Shown here: piece by piece, positions 26,426 through 35,552 of the stretch
How the letters are laid out: every line of letters starts with the position of its first letter
Numbering within the stretch: the stretch's first letter is position 1
Position numbers and translations under genes: made by a program
NCBI GenBank assembly: GCA_017396145.1
Contig: JAFQMS010000040.1
Coordinates: 80,681-144,680 of the forward strand
Source of the DNA: Lachnospiraceae bacterium
GTDB lineage: Bacteria; Bacillota; Clostridia; Lachnospirales; Lachnospiraceae
DNA: 64,000 nucleotides
Reading direction: 5' to 3'
Notes under the pieces: model-generated
The model's input: the letters and a program-made list of their open reading frames with translations, nothing else
The model's database searches: none
What the model was told of the DNA's origin: nothing

Positions 26426-27889
26426 TTAAATAAAATCTAACAAACTGTTTTTTGCTATTTTTGAGGCTGCATTTAAAGATGCAGTATATATACTTTCTGC
26501 AGAAGAAAGGTTAACATAAGTTTCTACTAAATCAACATCCTCATTAGTTGATAAAAGTTCTGTAAAGTCATCTGCCTGTTCGCCTAGTCTACTTTGTGTA
26601 AGTTCCAATCTCTGGTAACGGCTTCCCAAATCAGCTAATGCAATATTAAGGCTTGTTTGATAATCATTAGTATGTTCTATTCCCTTTTCAAAATGTCCTG
26701 TCATTATACTTGACTTTAACACAAATTCTGTGCTCAACTGTTCTTTCATGGCCTCAAGCGCTTTTGTCTGAGTCGCTGTAAGATTAGGGTCTGCAAGAAG
26801 TTTTTCTACCTCTTCCATCTTCTTTTCTACATTTTCAACATCCTGAACCACTGTTATTAACTCGTCTATCTCCCTTGCCACTTCGTTACCAAGATAGTGA
26901 CTAAGCTGAGTATTAACCTTCATAGACTGACTAAAGTTCACTTCATAGAAAATATCCTGTGTAGCCTTCTCGTAATTCTTCACATCCCCGTACTGATTAG
27001 TTGATGTGCAATTAAAGTAGTGTTCAGGCTTAACATCTCCTGTCTTAAATACAGTCTTTTGATAATCAATCTTTATCTCGTCCTCTTTAAAATCTCGTAT
27101 TTTGGCATATGTATCATTATTCATAATAATTTCTCCTGTATCACGAATAACAATCATCTCACCATTTTTAGGTTCATAAGCTCCTTCATCCGTAGATTTC
27201 ATATACTTTATATCGTGCATATAAGGTTGTGTATCTACACTCACCTCTACTTCATCTAGATTGTCATACGCCAACTTAATTCTATATACATCTTCGTTAA
27301 GGAGCGGTGACTCTTTAAAATCTTCCCTTGTTGAAGATGTCTTAAAATCTTCAATCTTATATTCACCAATTACCTTTTGTATCTTTTCTATATCTGCACC
27401 TGCAAATGTCTGAGTAATGTTATACTTTATATCTTGGGAACCATTTTCAAAAGTAAGGCTGGAGTTAGTTTTGAATCCTGAAAAAACATACCTTCCGGCA
27501 TAATTAGCATTACACTCCTGATATATCTGTGCTTTTAACTGAGCCAAATTATCTGTTATACTGCTTCTTGCAGAAACTGAAAGGGTATCATTGGCACCCT
27601 GAACGCAATAATCGTTCATTTTCTTTATTAGTTCATTAATATTGTTAATAGCACTTTCTGACACTTCCATCCAACTCATGGCATCAGGAATATTCTTTTC
27701 TTTATACTGTTCTAATTCCGAAATATTACTTCTAAGTTTCAATGCACGAACTGCAATAATTGGATCATCAGAAGGTTTTTGAATCTTCTTACCGCTAGTG
27801 TACTGACTTTCCAAATCGTTTAGTTTATTCTTATTACGATTAATACTATTCATTACATTGTTAGTCATCATTTTATTAGTAATTCTCAT
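26426..27889 (-). CDS. flgL: Flagellar hook-filament junction protein FlgL
   Basis: FlgL joins hook and filament. The 487-aa protein has the flagellin-like N-terminus MRITNKMMTNNVMNSINRNK, the LESQYTSGKKIQKPSDDP motif, and the C-terminal SRLGEQADDFTELLSTNEDVDLVETYVNL. It is much longer than the roughly 300 residues usual for FlgL because of a variable middle domain (residues 170-330). The ATG 27889 has GAGG six bases upstream; the GTG at 27901 overlaps that site and is rejected. It follows the second flgK. Confidence 0.93.
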   Translation of the reverse strand: MRITNKMMTNNVMNSINRNKNKLNDLESQYTSGKKIQKPSDDPIIAVRALKLRSNISELEQYKEKNIPDAMSWMEVSESAINNINELIKKMNDYCVQGANDTLSVSARSSITDNLAQLKAQIYQECNANYAGRYVFSGFKTNSSLTFENGSQDIKYNITQTFAGADIEKIQKVIGEYKIEDFKTSSTREDFKESPLLNEDVYRIKLAYDNLDEVEVSVDTQPYMHDIKYMKSTDEGAYEPKNGEMIVIRDTGEIIMNNDTYAKIRDFKEDEIKIDYQKTVFKTGDVKPEHYFNCTSTNQYGDVKNYEKATQDIFYEVNFSQSMKVNTQLSHYLGNEVAREIDELITVVQDVENVEKKMEEVEKLLADPNLTATQTKALEAMKEQLSTEFVLKSSIMTGHFEKGIEHTNDYQTSLNIALADLGSRYQRLELTQSRLGEQADDFTELLSTNEDVDLVETYVNLSSAESIYTASLNAASKIAKNSLLDFI

Positions 27890-27939
27890 AGACTGCCTCA
27901 CTTTCCAAGAATTTATGCAAAATTCTTTAGTGTCTTATC

Positions 27940-29763
27940 TTAAATCACACCCATATCATTAATTAGTTTATCAAATACTTCATTCATAACTGAAATAACT
28001 TTTGCTGAATAATTATATGCATTTTGATATTTTACCAAATCCATTGCCTCTTCATCCAAATCAACTCCCGATATAGACATTCTCTGATTATCTATGGTAA
28101 GAGTAATGTTCTTTTGGTTATTATGGAAACCATCCTCTGCATTAACATCAACTGCAAGTTCTGCAATCAACGCCTGTAAAAATGACGAAGGCATACCCTG
28201 TTTAAACATCTTTACATCACTTTTTAAATCATAGAGTTTTTCAAGAATCTTACTGTTAGATACACCTAGGGAAATATCATCTGCAGCCGCTATCTTATCC
28301 GGGTCATTGGCAATCTTATCAGATACTGCGAAATTACCTGCTGTAAGATTATAATAACTACTTCCTGATGTAGTAATCTGAGTCAGATTCTTCTTTTCGG
28401 TAAGTTCATTAATCGCTCCTGATACATCATCTTTATAAGTAAAGAAATCAAGTCCTGCTTCTCCATTAACATCCTGACCTTGATTATGAAGGGTGTTAAA
28501 TTCATTAGCAAATGTGCGAAGAAATTCATTTAACTGTGTCTGATAATATGGCACTCCTTTAAAATCAATACTTCTTCCCACTGAGGCATTATAATCTCCG
28601 TCTCTTACAATCTCTTCTTCTAAATCAAAGGTGTATTCACATGTAGTGGTACCTTTTTCCTCGTCATATATAATATCAACTGTAAATCCTGTGTATCTAT
28701 AACTGTCGCTTCCTACCGTGATATATCCTGTTTCCGGAGCATTAAGTTTTGCAATCTCATTAATACTTGCACTTGTAACCTTTACCTGAGTATCTCCCTT
28801 TTTAACTGTAGTCTTACCATATAGGTTTTCGTAATTATTACCATCTCTTATCTCAATGAGTCCCTGTAGTTTACCACCTAATGTATCACTGTACATATTA
28901 AATGACTGTCCGCCATAACTATCTGTAGACCACCTTATATGATAAAGACCATCTGCGTCATTTTGGTTTTCTAATTCTTTCTTAGGTTCGCATACCAGTT
29001 GATTATATGAATAAGTATCAACCAAAGTCTGTCCATCTATTTTAACAACATAAGCAACCTGTCCAAAACTATTTTCATCAATATTAATATTGTATTCTTC
29101 CACGGAAACAGAGGCTATTCCTGAGAGTTCATCAATCATTAAGGCTCTACTGTCTCTTAAATCATTAGCTGCCAGACCACTAGTCTCTAAAGTATTAATC
29201 TTCTTAGTTATTGTTGCAATCTCTTCAGCCAAAGTATTAATTCTATCCACATGGTTCTTTAACTGAAAATTAATATCCGTTTGAATTGATTTTAAATTAT
29301 CTGACAGATAGTTAAAATATACACCAAAAGTTTCAGAAACTTTCAAAAGTTGTGTTCTTCTCTCTAAGTTAGAAGGATCTGTTTCCAATGCACTAATGGT
29401 ATTAAACAATTCATCAAAGGTTTCTGTAAAACCGTCACCCTTTATCTCGTTAAAATATGTCTCCATATTATTAAGATATTCTGATTTGGCTTCGTATTTA
29501 CCGTTAAGACCATTACTATCCCAATATTTTATGTCATAATACTGATTTCTATTTTGCAAAATATCCACAGCCTCAACACCAGTTCCAACCATACCGTAAG
29601 TTGAGTACGAACGCAGTGGAGTTCCTGCTTTTGTAGTAACATACTGTTTACAAAAACCTTCTCTGTCTGCATTGGCAATATTGTGGGCTGTTGTATTTAA
29701 GGATGCCTGGCTTGTATATAGACCAGAAATCGCTATATCTAATCCGAAAAATGATGAACCCAT
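27940..29763 (-). CDS. flgK: Flagellar hook-associated protein FlgK, copy 2
   Basis: FlgK forms the first junction zone between hook and filament. The 607-aa product has the rod/hook-family N-terminus FFGLDIAISGLYTSQASLNT, TTAHNIANADREGFCKQ, and the FlgK C-terminus VDLDEEAMDLVKYQNAYNYS. Start is ATG 29763, six bases after AGGAGG; the ATG at 29769 abuts the ribosome site. It is a full gene, paralogous to the one immediately upstream, and lies between that and flgL. Confidence 0.9.
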   Translation of the reverse strand: MGSSFFGLDIAISGLYTSQASLNTTAHNIANADREGFCKQYVTTKAGTPLRSYSTYGMVGTGVEAVDILQNRNQYYDIKYWDSNGLNGKYEAKSEYLNNMETYFNEIKGDGFTETFDELFNTISALETDPSNLERRTQLLKVSETFGVYFNYLSDNLKSIQTDINFQLKNHVDRINTLAEEIATITKKINTLETSGLAANDLRDSRALMIDELSGIASVSVEEYNINIDENSFGQVAYVVKIDGQTLVDTYSYNQLVCEPKKELENQNDADGLYHIRWSTDSYGGQSFNMYSDTLGGKLQGLIEIRDGNNYENLYGKTTVKKGDTQVKVTSASINEIAKLNAPETGYITVGSDSYRYTGFTVDIIYDEEKGTTTCEYTFDLEEEIVRDGDYNASVGRSIDFKGVPYYQTQLNEFLRTFANEFNTLHNQGQDVNGEAGLDFFTYKDDVSGAINELTEKKNLTQITTSGSSYYNLTAGNFAVSDKIANDPDKIAAADDISLGVSNSKILEKLYDLKSDVKMFKQGMPSSFLQALIAELAVDVNAEDGFHNNQKNITLTIDNQRMSISGVDLDEEAMDLVKYQNAYNYSAKVISVMNEVFDKLINDMGVI

Positions 29764-29801
29764 AAGCATCCTCCTTTCTAATGTTTTACTATGGGAAAAT
29801 A

Positions 29802-31703
29802 CTAGAACATAGTCAGTATTCTTTCTAGCATACTGTCAACAACATTAAAATATCTTGCTGCTGCATTATAAGAATGTTGATATTTCATTAGATTACTTAA
29901 TTCTTCATCAGATGAAACACCCATATAATTTTGTCTAGTGTTATCAACTTCTAATGCCATCTGCGACTGAGACTGGGTCATATTTTCAAGAAGTTGTCCT
30001 CTTGTACCTATATCTCCTACAAATGCCGTATAGTATTCTTTGTATGTATATGGAGTCAAAGTGTTAGGTGAAAGTGTTGTAAAACTCTTATTCCATATAT
30101 CCGAAAGTTGATGCATAACTCCTGTGTATGCAAAATCTCCACCATTACCATTATTACTTAATGGAAGTATTGAGTAATTCTCCAATATCTTAGGATTTAT
30201 CTCAATTTCTGTAATTGTATATAATGAATAATTATCATCAGGATTTTCCCCATTATATACTCGCACTGTTTTTTCTTCCATTATCCAGTTGCCGTCAGCA
30301 TCAGTTAAGATATTACCTTTCTCATCCGTTTTTGCAATCTGAAGTGTCTGAGTTGTATATCTGTCCATACTTTTTCTATTAAACAATCCTTCACCCATTG
30401 TAGCATTTACATCCATGCCAATAGGTGCCTTGTCCTCATCAAGAACAGTTATTTTTATTGGTGTTCCGCCACTATCAAATGTAACAACTTCCTTGTTAGG
30501 AGCTAAAATGTCATTAATTCCTGTAACAACTCCATGCACTAACTGGTCGAAAGTTGCCATTATGGTTCTGATTACAGAGGAATCAATAGAATTGTTATAC
30601 TCAACTAATGATGTGTTAAATCTGTTAAGTTCTAACTTATACTCTTCATTATCTATGTTGTATTTATCCACTGCCGCATTATATGCTACGCTGTCAAACA
30701 CTGTACCACCAGCTCCATCTGATACCATATAGTCAGTTCTAGCCGGATACTTTGGTTCTACTGGCTTTACCGGAATATCAGTATACTGAGCAGTATCATC
30801 ACCACGAGCAATTAATAATCCCTTTAGATATCCAATATCCGAGTCACTTTCAAGGTCTACAGTTTTATTACGGCTTACTACATCATCACCAGTCTGTGAC
30901 CAAACAGGTTTTATCATAATTGTTTCATCGGATATTTCCTTAGTTATTATCTTGTTAACACTTAATTCAGATACAAACTGTACACCTTCTGCAACTACTT
31001 GTACCACACCATTAGGCGCTTCTGAATACTCTATCTTTATATACTTTGACAGTTCATCTAGTGCAAGATTTCGAATGTCTCTGTAATCGTTGGCATTTTC
31101 AACCCCCGAAGCCTCTGCAGCTGATATTTTTTTATTCATCTCATATATCTGCTGTCCAAGTTCATTAATCTTCTCTACTGCGGTGTTAACCTGCTTATTT
31201 AAATCAGTCTGAAATTTGCTAACCTGAGTATAAATATCCTGTGCTCTATCGATAAAAGCGGCGGCTTTGTTAACCAAGGTAGAACGGCAAACTATACTCT
31301 CTGGTTCCTTAGCAAGTTCTTGTATGGCATCCCAAATACCTTCTATGGAATTCTGAAAAGCAACTCCTTCCATCTCACCAAACAATTCCTGTATCTCACT
31401 AAGGGCTTCCCACTGTCCTTCATAATACCCCTGACGACCAACCTCTTCTCTATAAGTTGCATCATAGAATCTGTTACGCAATTGCCTTACCACATCTGCT
31501 GTAGAACCAAGTCCTACGTTAAGTTTCTGTCCCTCATAATTATATCCTATAAAATTATAATTAAAATCTACATTAATCATCTGCTGACGACTGTAGCCTT
31601 TTGTATTCACGTTGGAAAGATTATGTGCAGTTGCATTGAGCCCCGCCTGACTTACTGTAAGTCCCGATACGCCAGTCCATAGGGATGTCATTAAATTACC
31701 CAT
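29802..31703 (-). CDS. flgK: Flagellar hook-associated protein FlgK, copy 1
   Basis: A 633-aa FlgK. N-terminus TSLWTGVSGLTVSQAGLNAT, then THNLSNVNTKGYSRQQ-type pattern (AHNLSNVNTKGYSRQQMI), and C-terminus GVSSDEELSNLMKYQHSYNA. It is closer to standard FlgK than copy 2 (Tyr-Ser-Arg-Gln after the TKG motif). A proline-rich middle insert (around residues 305-365) adds length. It follows flgN, from which a terminator hairpin separates it. Start ATG has AGGAGAG upstream. Confidence 0.92.
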   Translation of the reverse strand: MGNLMTSLWTGVSGLTVSQAGLNATAHNLSNVNTKGYSRQQMINVDFNYNFIGYNYEGQKLNVGLGSTADVVRQLRNRFYDATYREEVGRQGYYEGQWEALSEIQELFGEMEGVAFQNSIEGIWDAIQELAKEPESIVCRSTLVNKAAAFIDRAQDIYTQVSKFQTDLNKQVNTAVEKINELGQQIYEMNKKISAAEASGVENANDYRDIRNLALDELSKYIKIEYSEAPNGVVQVVAEGVQFVSELSVNKIITKEISDETIMIKPVWSQTGDDVVSRNKTVDLESDSDIGYLKGLLIARGDDTAQYTDIPVKPVEPKYPARTDYMVSDGAGGTVFDSVAYNAAVDKYNIDNEEYKLELNRFNTSLVEYNNSIDSSVIRTIMATFDQLVHGVVTGINDILAPNKEVVTFDSGGTPIKITVLDEDKAPIGMDVNATMGEGLFNRKSMDRYTTQTLQIAKTDEKGNILTDADGNWIMEEKTVRVYNGENPDDNYSLYTITEIEINPKILENYSILPLSNNGNGGDFAYTGVMHQLSDIWNKSFTTLSPNTLTPYTYKEYYTAFVGDIGTRGQLLENMTQSQSQMALEVDNTRQNYMGVSSDEELSNLMKYQHSYNAAARYFNVVDSMLERILTMF

Positions 31704-31733
31704 AAAATCTCTCCTTTCTCTGATATATAATTA

Positions 31734-31758
31734 AAAATACGGTCCTTCCGGGACCGTA
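31734..31758 (-). terminator. Hairpin with T-run between flgN and flgK copy 1
   Basis: An 8-bp perfect stem pairs 31738-31745 with 31751-31758; TTTTTAA follows on minus. Only about 30 bases lie between it and flgK, too few for a full promoter, so it probably lowers rather than stops transcription into flgK. Confidence 0.8.
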
Positions 31759-31789
31759 TATTCACTCAAATATTGTATCACCGGAAAAT

Positions 31790-32308
31790 CTACTGCTTTG
31801 CGTCGAACATCCCTGTTCTCACATTGCCGGCATCTAGCATAGAAGCTGCTGCCTTATTATAATTATTATTCCCTGGTGACATCCTTGTACTTTGAATAAA
31901 GTTCATATTAAACTCTATTAACTCTAGGGATTGTTCTATCAATTCTTTATTATGAGAATTAACCTTCTGCAATCTGGTCACAACATCCTTTAATTCATCA
32001 TGAACCTTAGATAAACGATCTCTTTCCTTAGGTTGCTTATCTATCATCTTAACGATGTCTGAAACCTTAAGAACCGCTCCCGGTCTGTTAATTACAGTGG
32101 CTATATTAGAAACGACCTGTTCTCTTTTCTTTTCCAGCGCCAAAATATCATCCGTGATATTTTGTTCTTCGCCAGTTACAGTTGAAAGAGCCTGCAGGTC
32201 ATTCTTAATTATTATTCTAGTTTTACTTTCAGTAATCGGAAGCAACTGTCTGTACCTATCCAATTCCTTCTCTAACACTTCAGTAAGTTCATCTATAAGA
32301 CTTGCCAA
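31790..32308 (-). CDS. flgN: Flagellar export chaperone FlgN
   Basis: FlgN is the chaperone for FlgK and FlgL. The 172-aa helical product has the PF-type FlgN features: LTEVLEKELDRYRQLLPITE start, EQNITDDILALEKKREQVV, and NSHNKELIEQSLELIEFNMN ahead of a flexible end. It lies between flgM and flgK, the standard flgM-flgN-flgK order. The start is TTG at 32308, preceded by AGAGGTG six bases upstream; no ATG is available nearby. Confidence 0.88.
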   Translation of the reverse strand: MASLIDELTEVLEKELDRYRQLLPITESKTRIIIKNDLQALSTVTGEEQNITDDILALEKKREQVVSNIATVINRPGAVLKVSDIVKMIDKQPKERDRLSKVHDELKDVVTRLQKVNSHNKELIEQSLELIEFNMNFIQSTRMSPGNNNYNKAAASMLDAGNVRTGMFDAKQ

Positions 32309-32343
32309 CTAATTCACCTCTTTAAGTTGTCACTTTAAAACCA

Positions 32344-32616
32344 CTAAACTCCAAGATACTTCGCTAAAAGTACATCTGCAAATGATTCATCACTTACATT
32401 GTAAGAGCCATCTTCTATGCGCTTTTTAATATCTGCAACAACATCTTCTCTCACATCCGGAGTCTTTGCAACAGCAGCTTTAGCCACCTGTAAATCTTTA
32501 CCCATCTGAGATATCTCAAATCTATCTGTTGCTCCTATCTGTGAATAAGCCTGAGTTTTTTTAGTTTTTGAAGTATTGTAAATCTGACTTACTGCGTTAT
32601 AAGCATCAATTCTCAT
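32344..32616 (-). CDS. flgM: Anti-sigma-28 factor FlgM
   Basis: FlgM binds sigma-28 (SigD) until the hook is complete, then is exported or degraded. The 90-aa product has a flexible N-terminus (MRIDAYNAVSQIYNTSKTK), the DRFEISQMGKDLQVAKAAV segment and the sigma-binding C-terminal helices DVREDVVADIKKRIEDGSY and SDESFADVLLAKY. I use the ATG 32616 rather than GTG 32625, which overlaps the GGGTG ribosome site. A sigma-D promoter upstream would make the operon self-limiting. Confidence 0.94.
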   Translation of the reverse strand: MRIDAYNAVSQIYNTSKTKKTQAYSQIGATDRFEISQMGKDLQVAKAAVAKTPDVREDVVADIKKRIEDGSYNVSDESFADVLLAKYLGV

Positions 32617-32646
32617 GATTATCACCCTTTCTTTCCTTACACCTTA

Positions 32647-32674
32647 TTTATCGGTAAAAGAATTCTAATCATTA
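32647..32674 (-). promoter_or_regulatory. Sigma-D promoter candidate for the flgM operon
   Basis: On minus TAAT (32674-32671), a 16-base spacer and CCGATAAA (32654-32647). Matches the CCGAT core; the -35 deviates by one base from TAAA. A TTGACA at 32687-32682 lacks a matching -10. Confidence 0.65.
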
Positions 32675-32725
32675 GAGCAAATGTCAATAAAAAAATAAAA
32701 AAGTTTGTATGTTTTTTAGTAATAA

Positions 32726-34117
32726 TTATAAATCGCAGTTTCCTACAGTCCTTGGAAATGGTATTACATCCCTAATATTACTCATTCCTGTAAGATACAT
32801 AACACATCTTTCAAATCCAAGTCCAAAACCTGCATGAGACACAGAACCATATTTTCTAAGATCTAGATAGAAAGAATATGCCTCTTCGTTAAGTCCTAAT
32901 TCTCTTATCCTTGAAAGGAGTTTGTCATAATCATCCTCTCTTTGACTTCCACCAATAATCTCACCAATTCCCGGTACAAGACAATCCATAGCTGCTACTG
33001 TCTTACCATCATCGTTAAGTTTCATATAGAATGCTTTTATTTCCTTTGGATAATCTGTAACAAATACCGGTCTTTTAAAAATCTGTTCTGTAAGATATCT
33101 TTCATGCTCCGTCTGTAAGTCGCATCCCCAACTTACCTTATACTCGAATTCATCATTATGTTCTTTTAAAAGTTCTATTGCCTCAGTATAAGTAACATGT
33201 CCAAACTCAGAATTAACCACATGATTTAGCCTTTCTATCAAACCATTATCTATAAGCTTATTAAAGAATTCCATCTCTAAAGGTGCATTCTCCAACACAT
33301 ATCCAATGATATATTTAATCATGCTTTCCGCCAACATCATATCATCTTTTAAGTCTGCAAATGCAATCTCCGGCTCAATCATCCAAAACTCTGCCGCATG
33401 TCTTGCAGTATTAGAATTTTCCGCTCTGAATGTTGGACCAAAAGTATAGATATTCTTAAATGCCATAGCGAGAGTCTCGCCATTTAACTGACCGCTTACA
33501 GTAAGAAATGTTGGTTTTCCAAAGAAATCCTTAGTATAATCAATTGTCCCTTCTTTAGTTAGCGAGACATCCGTCATATCCATTGTAGTCACCGCAAACA
33601 TTTCTCCGGCGCCCTCACAATCACTTCCTGTAATTAAAGGAGTATGAACATATACAAATTCTCTCTCCATAAAAAACTTGTGAATTGCATAAGCAATTAA
33701 CGAACGAACTCGAAATACCGCTTCAAATGTATTTGTTCTGCCTCTAAGATGTGTCATTGTTCTAAGGTATTCAAAAGAATGTTTCTTCTTCTGAAGTGGA
33801 TAATCCGGAGTTGATGCTCCTTCAACACTGATACTCTTGCCTTGAATTTCAAAGGCCTGCTTTGCATTAGGTGTAAGTACAACTACTCCTTCAACAACAA
33901 TACATGCTCCTACATTCAACTTAGAAACCTCAATAAAGTTTTCCATTTCATCAGAATAAACTATCTGTAGTTGTTCAAAAAAAGTTCCATCTTTAATGGA
34001 TAAAAAGCCAAAATTCTTTGATGCTCTGTTAGACTTAACCCAACCACCAATCTTAACACTTTGCCCATCGTAACATTTATAGTTTTTATATAGTTTATTA
34101 ATACTTAATAGTTCCAT
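32726..34117 (-). CDS. asnS: Asparaginyl-tRNA synthetase
   Basis: AsnRS charges tRNA-Asn with asparagine. The 463-aa class IIb enzyme has the OB-fold anticodon domain ([19 protein letters not shown]), motif 2 [20 protein letters not shown] and motif 3 [15 protein letters not shown], and ends in [11 protein letters not shown], which marks AsnS rather than AspS. Start is ATG 34117 with AAAGGA upstream. A longer frame to 34150 is excluded because the promoter's start site would fall at about that position. It stands alone between flgM and the crh-like gene. Confidence 0.96.
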   Translation of the reverse strand: MELLSINKLYKNYKCYDGQSVKIGGWVKSNRASKNFGFLSIKDGTFFEQLQIVYSDEMENFIEVSKLNVGACIVVEGVVVLTPNAKQAFEIQGKSISVEGASTPDYPLQKKKHSFEYLRTMTHLRGRTNTFEAVFRVRSLIAYAIHKFFMEREFVYVHTPLITGSDCEGAGEMFAVTTMDMTDVSLTKEGTIDYTKDFFGKPTFLTVSGQLNGETLAMAFKNIYTFGPTFRAENSNTARHAAEFWMIEPEIAFADLKDDMMLAESMIKYIIGYVLENAPLEMEFFNKLIDNGLIERLNHVVNSEFGHVTYTEAIELLKEHNDEFEYKVSWGCDLQTEHERYLTEQIFKRPVFVTDYPKEIKAFYMKLNDDGKTVAAMDCLVPGIGEIIGGSQREDDYDKLLSRIRELGLNEEAYSFYLDLRKYGSVSHAGFGLGFERCVMYLTGMSNIRDVIPFPRTVGNCDL

Positions 34118-34158
34118 AACAGTCCTTTCATATGTCAATAGTTTTTCCATCTAATCCA

Positions 34159-34187
34159 AGTATATACATCCCTTCTATTTTCGTCAA
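34159..34187 (-). promoter_or_regulatory. Sigma-A promoter for asnS
   Basis: TTGACG (34187-34182), 17-base spacer and TATACT (34164-34159) on minus. Predicted transcript start is near 34152, leaving about 35 bases of leader, too short for a T-box. Confidence 0.8.
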
Positions 34188-34204
34188 TTTAATAAAAGGA
34201 GTTT

Positions 34205-34260
34205 TACAAAAATCCCCCTAAGCAGATTTTGGCCATTTACCTTATCTACTTAAGGGGAAT
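34205..34260 (-). terminator. Terminator after the crh-like gene
   Basis: A 17-bp stem with two mismatches pairs 34211-34227 with 34244-34260; the lower strand read on minus ends in ATTTTTG. It ends the murB-rapZ-whiA-crh unit before the asnS promoter. Confidence 0.85.
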
Positions 34261-34299
34261 CATATCAATATCAGCCTCTTTGGCTATCTTTATTAATAA

Positions 34300-34554
34300 T
34301 TAATTACAACTTAAATACTTCTCAATACTGTCAAGAGCCTCTGCTTCATCAGTACCTACTGCTGAAACCAACACATCTTCTCCTGTTACAAGTCCAAGAC
34401 TCATCATACCCATAATTGATTTTGCGTTTACTTTCTTGTTCTCACATTCGATGTAAATGCTGCTTTCATACTTACTTGCAACCTGCACCAATAACGCTAC
34501 TGGTCTTGCCTCTAAACCTGTTGGTAAGTTAATTGTAATCTTCTTTGATGCCAT
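34300..34554 (-). CDS. HPr-family protein, Crh-like (Glu at position 15)
   Basis: The 84-aa product has the HPr fold pattern but the active-site His15 of HPr is Glu (LPTGLEARPVALL), so it cannot accept phosphate from enzyme I. Ser46, the HprK target, is kept in AKSIMGMMSLG. This matches Crh of Bacillus, which has Gln15, and the gene follows whiA exactly as crh does there. It probably acts only as a Ser46-phosphorylated signal with CcpA or another target; hprK is at 43461. Start ATG 34554 has AAGGAGG upstream. Residue 15 is read directly; the role is inference from family. Confidence 0.88.
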   Translation of the reverse strand: MASKKITINLPTGLEARPVALLVQVASKYESSIYIECENKKVNAKSIMGMMSLGLVTGEDVLVSAVGTDEAEALDSIEKYLSCN

Positions 34555-34555
34555 T

Positions 34556-35521
34556 TTAAAAATCCTCCTTAGAATCCTCTCTGATATTATCTGCAATTTC
34601 ACTTAGTTTTCTTAATCTATGATTAACTCCTGATTTGCCAAGTGGCGGGTCAAGAAGCAAACCTAAATCTTTAAGGGGCATGTCGTCATTTTCCAAACGA
34701 AGCAGTGCCACCTCCCTTAAATTATCCTTTAAACTCTCCAACCCTATAGTATTCTTAATCAGTTTTATATCCTCAAGTTGTTTCGTGGCTGCACTAACTG
34801 TCTTTCCTATATTAGCCGCTTCACAGTTAACCTGACGGTTTATGGAATTTCTCATATCTTTAACTATTCGAACATTTTCCAATTCCATCATAGCAACATG
34901 CGCTCCACAGATGTTTAGCACATCAGATATTTGATTACCTTCCTTAATATATACTATATAGTTTCCTTTTCTTACAACCTTTTTTGCGTTAACACCAAAG
35001 GTCTTAAACAAAGCAATTAACTGACTTGCCTTATTCTCAGTTTGAGTATTTATTTCAAAATGATAAGCTTTGTGTGGGTCTGTTACTGAACCTCCCACTA
35101 AAAATGCCCCTCGGATAAATGCTCTTTTGCAACATGGACTTTGCATTATAACCTCATCCACCAGCAAATTGTCATTAACCTGTCCATCCGGCTTTATAAG
35201 TTTAACCGCCATTAGTATACTCTTAGAATCCTCAAAATCCTTGATATCTATAACATAAAGTCTACTGTTATTAAGTGGATTGCTTCTTACCATCACCTGA
35301 GTTGTGACCTTAAATGTTTTTTTAATTAATGCACACGCCCTCGAAGCAATCATAATATTCTCTGTATGTATACACAATCTGTATCGCTTATCATTACCAC
35401 AGCCATATATAGCAACCTGTCCCTGATAACTAATTATCCCGGCAAGTTCCGCTATCTTACAGTGTCTTGCAGTGCTCATCTGCTTTAACACTTCTTCTTT
35501 CACTCCCATGGAAAACGACAT
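34556..35521 (-). CDS. whiA: DNA-binding protein WhiA
   Basis: WhiA has an N-terminal homing-endonuclease-like (LAGLIDADG) fold without nuclease activity and a C-terminal helix-turn-helix. The 321-aa product starts MSFSMGVKEEVLKQM, carries CCKRAFIRGAFLVGGSVTDP (first domain pattern) and ends with LREVALLRLENDDMPLKDLG and KSGVNHRLRKLSEIA (HTH). It affects division and chromosome segregation in Firmicutes. Start is ATG 35521 with GGAG six bases upstream. It lies between rapZ and the crh-like gene. Confidence 0.95.
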   Translation of the reverse strand: MSFSMGVKEEVLKQMSTARHCKIAELAGIISYQGQVAIYGCGNDKRYRLCIHTENIMIASRACALIKKTFKVTTQVMVRSNPLNNSRLYVIDIKDFEDSKSILMAVKLIKPDGQVNDNLLVDEVIMQSPCCKRAFIRGAFLVGGSVTDPHKAYHFEINTQTENKASQLIALFKTFGVNAKKVVRKGNYIVYIKEGNQISDVLNICGAHVAMMELENVRIVKDMRNSINRQVNCEAANIGKTVSAATKQLEDIKLIKNTIGLESLKDNLREVALLRLENDDMPLKDLGLLLDPPLGKSGVNHRLRKLSEIADNIREDSKEDF

Positions 35522-35552
35522 AATGTACTCCATTCCACAGCACTTGTCTGCT

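Noticed and set aside
29763-31703. A frameshifted single flgK
   Set aside because: Both genes have full FlgK N- and C-terminal motifs and own ribosome sites, so they are paralogs, not a split gene.
31734-31758. New promoter for flgK between terminator and gene
   Set aside because: Only about 30 bases are available; no -35/-10 fits.
34118-34187. T-box or long N-terminal extension for asnS
   Set aside because: Promoter puts the transcript start at about 34152, so neither fits.
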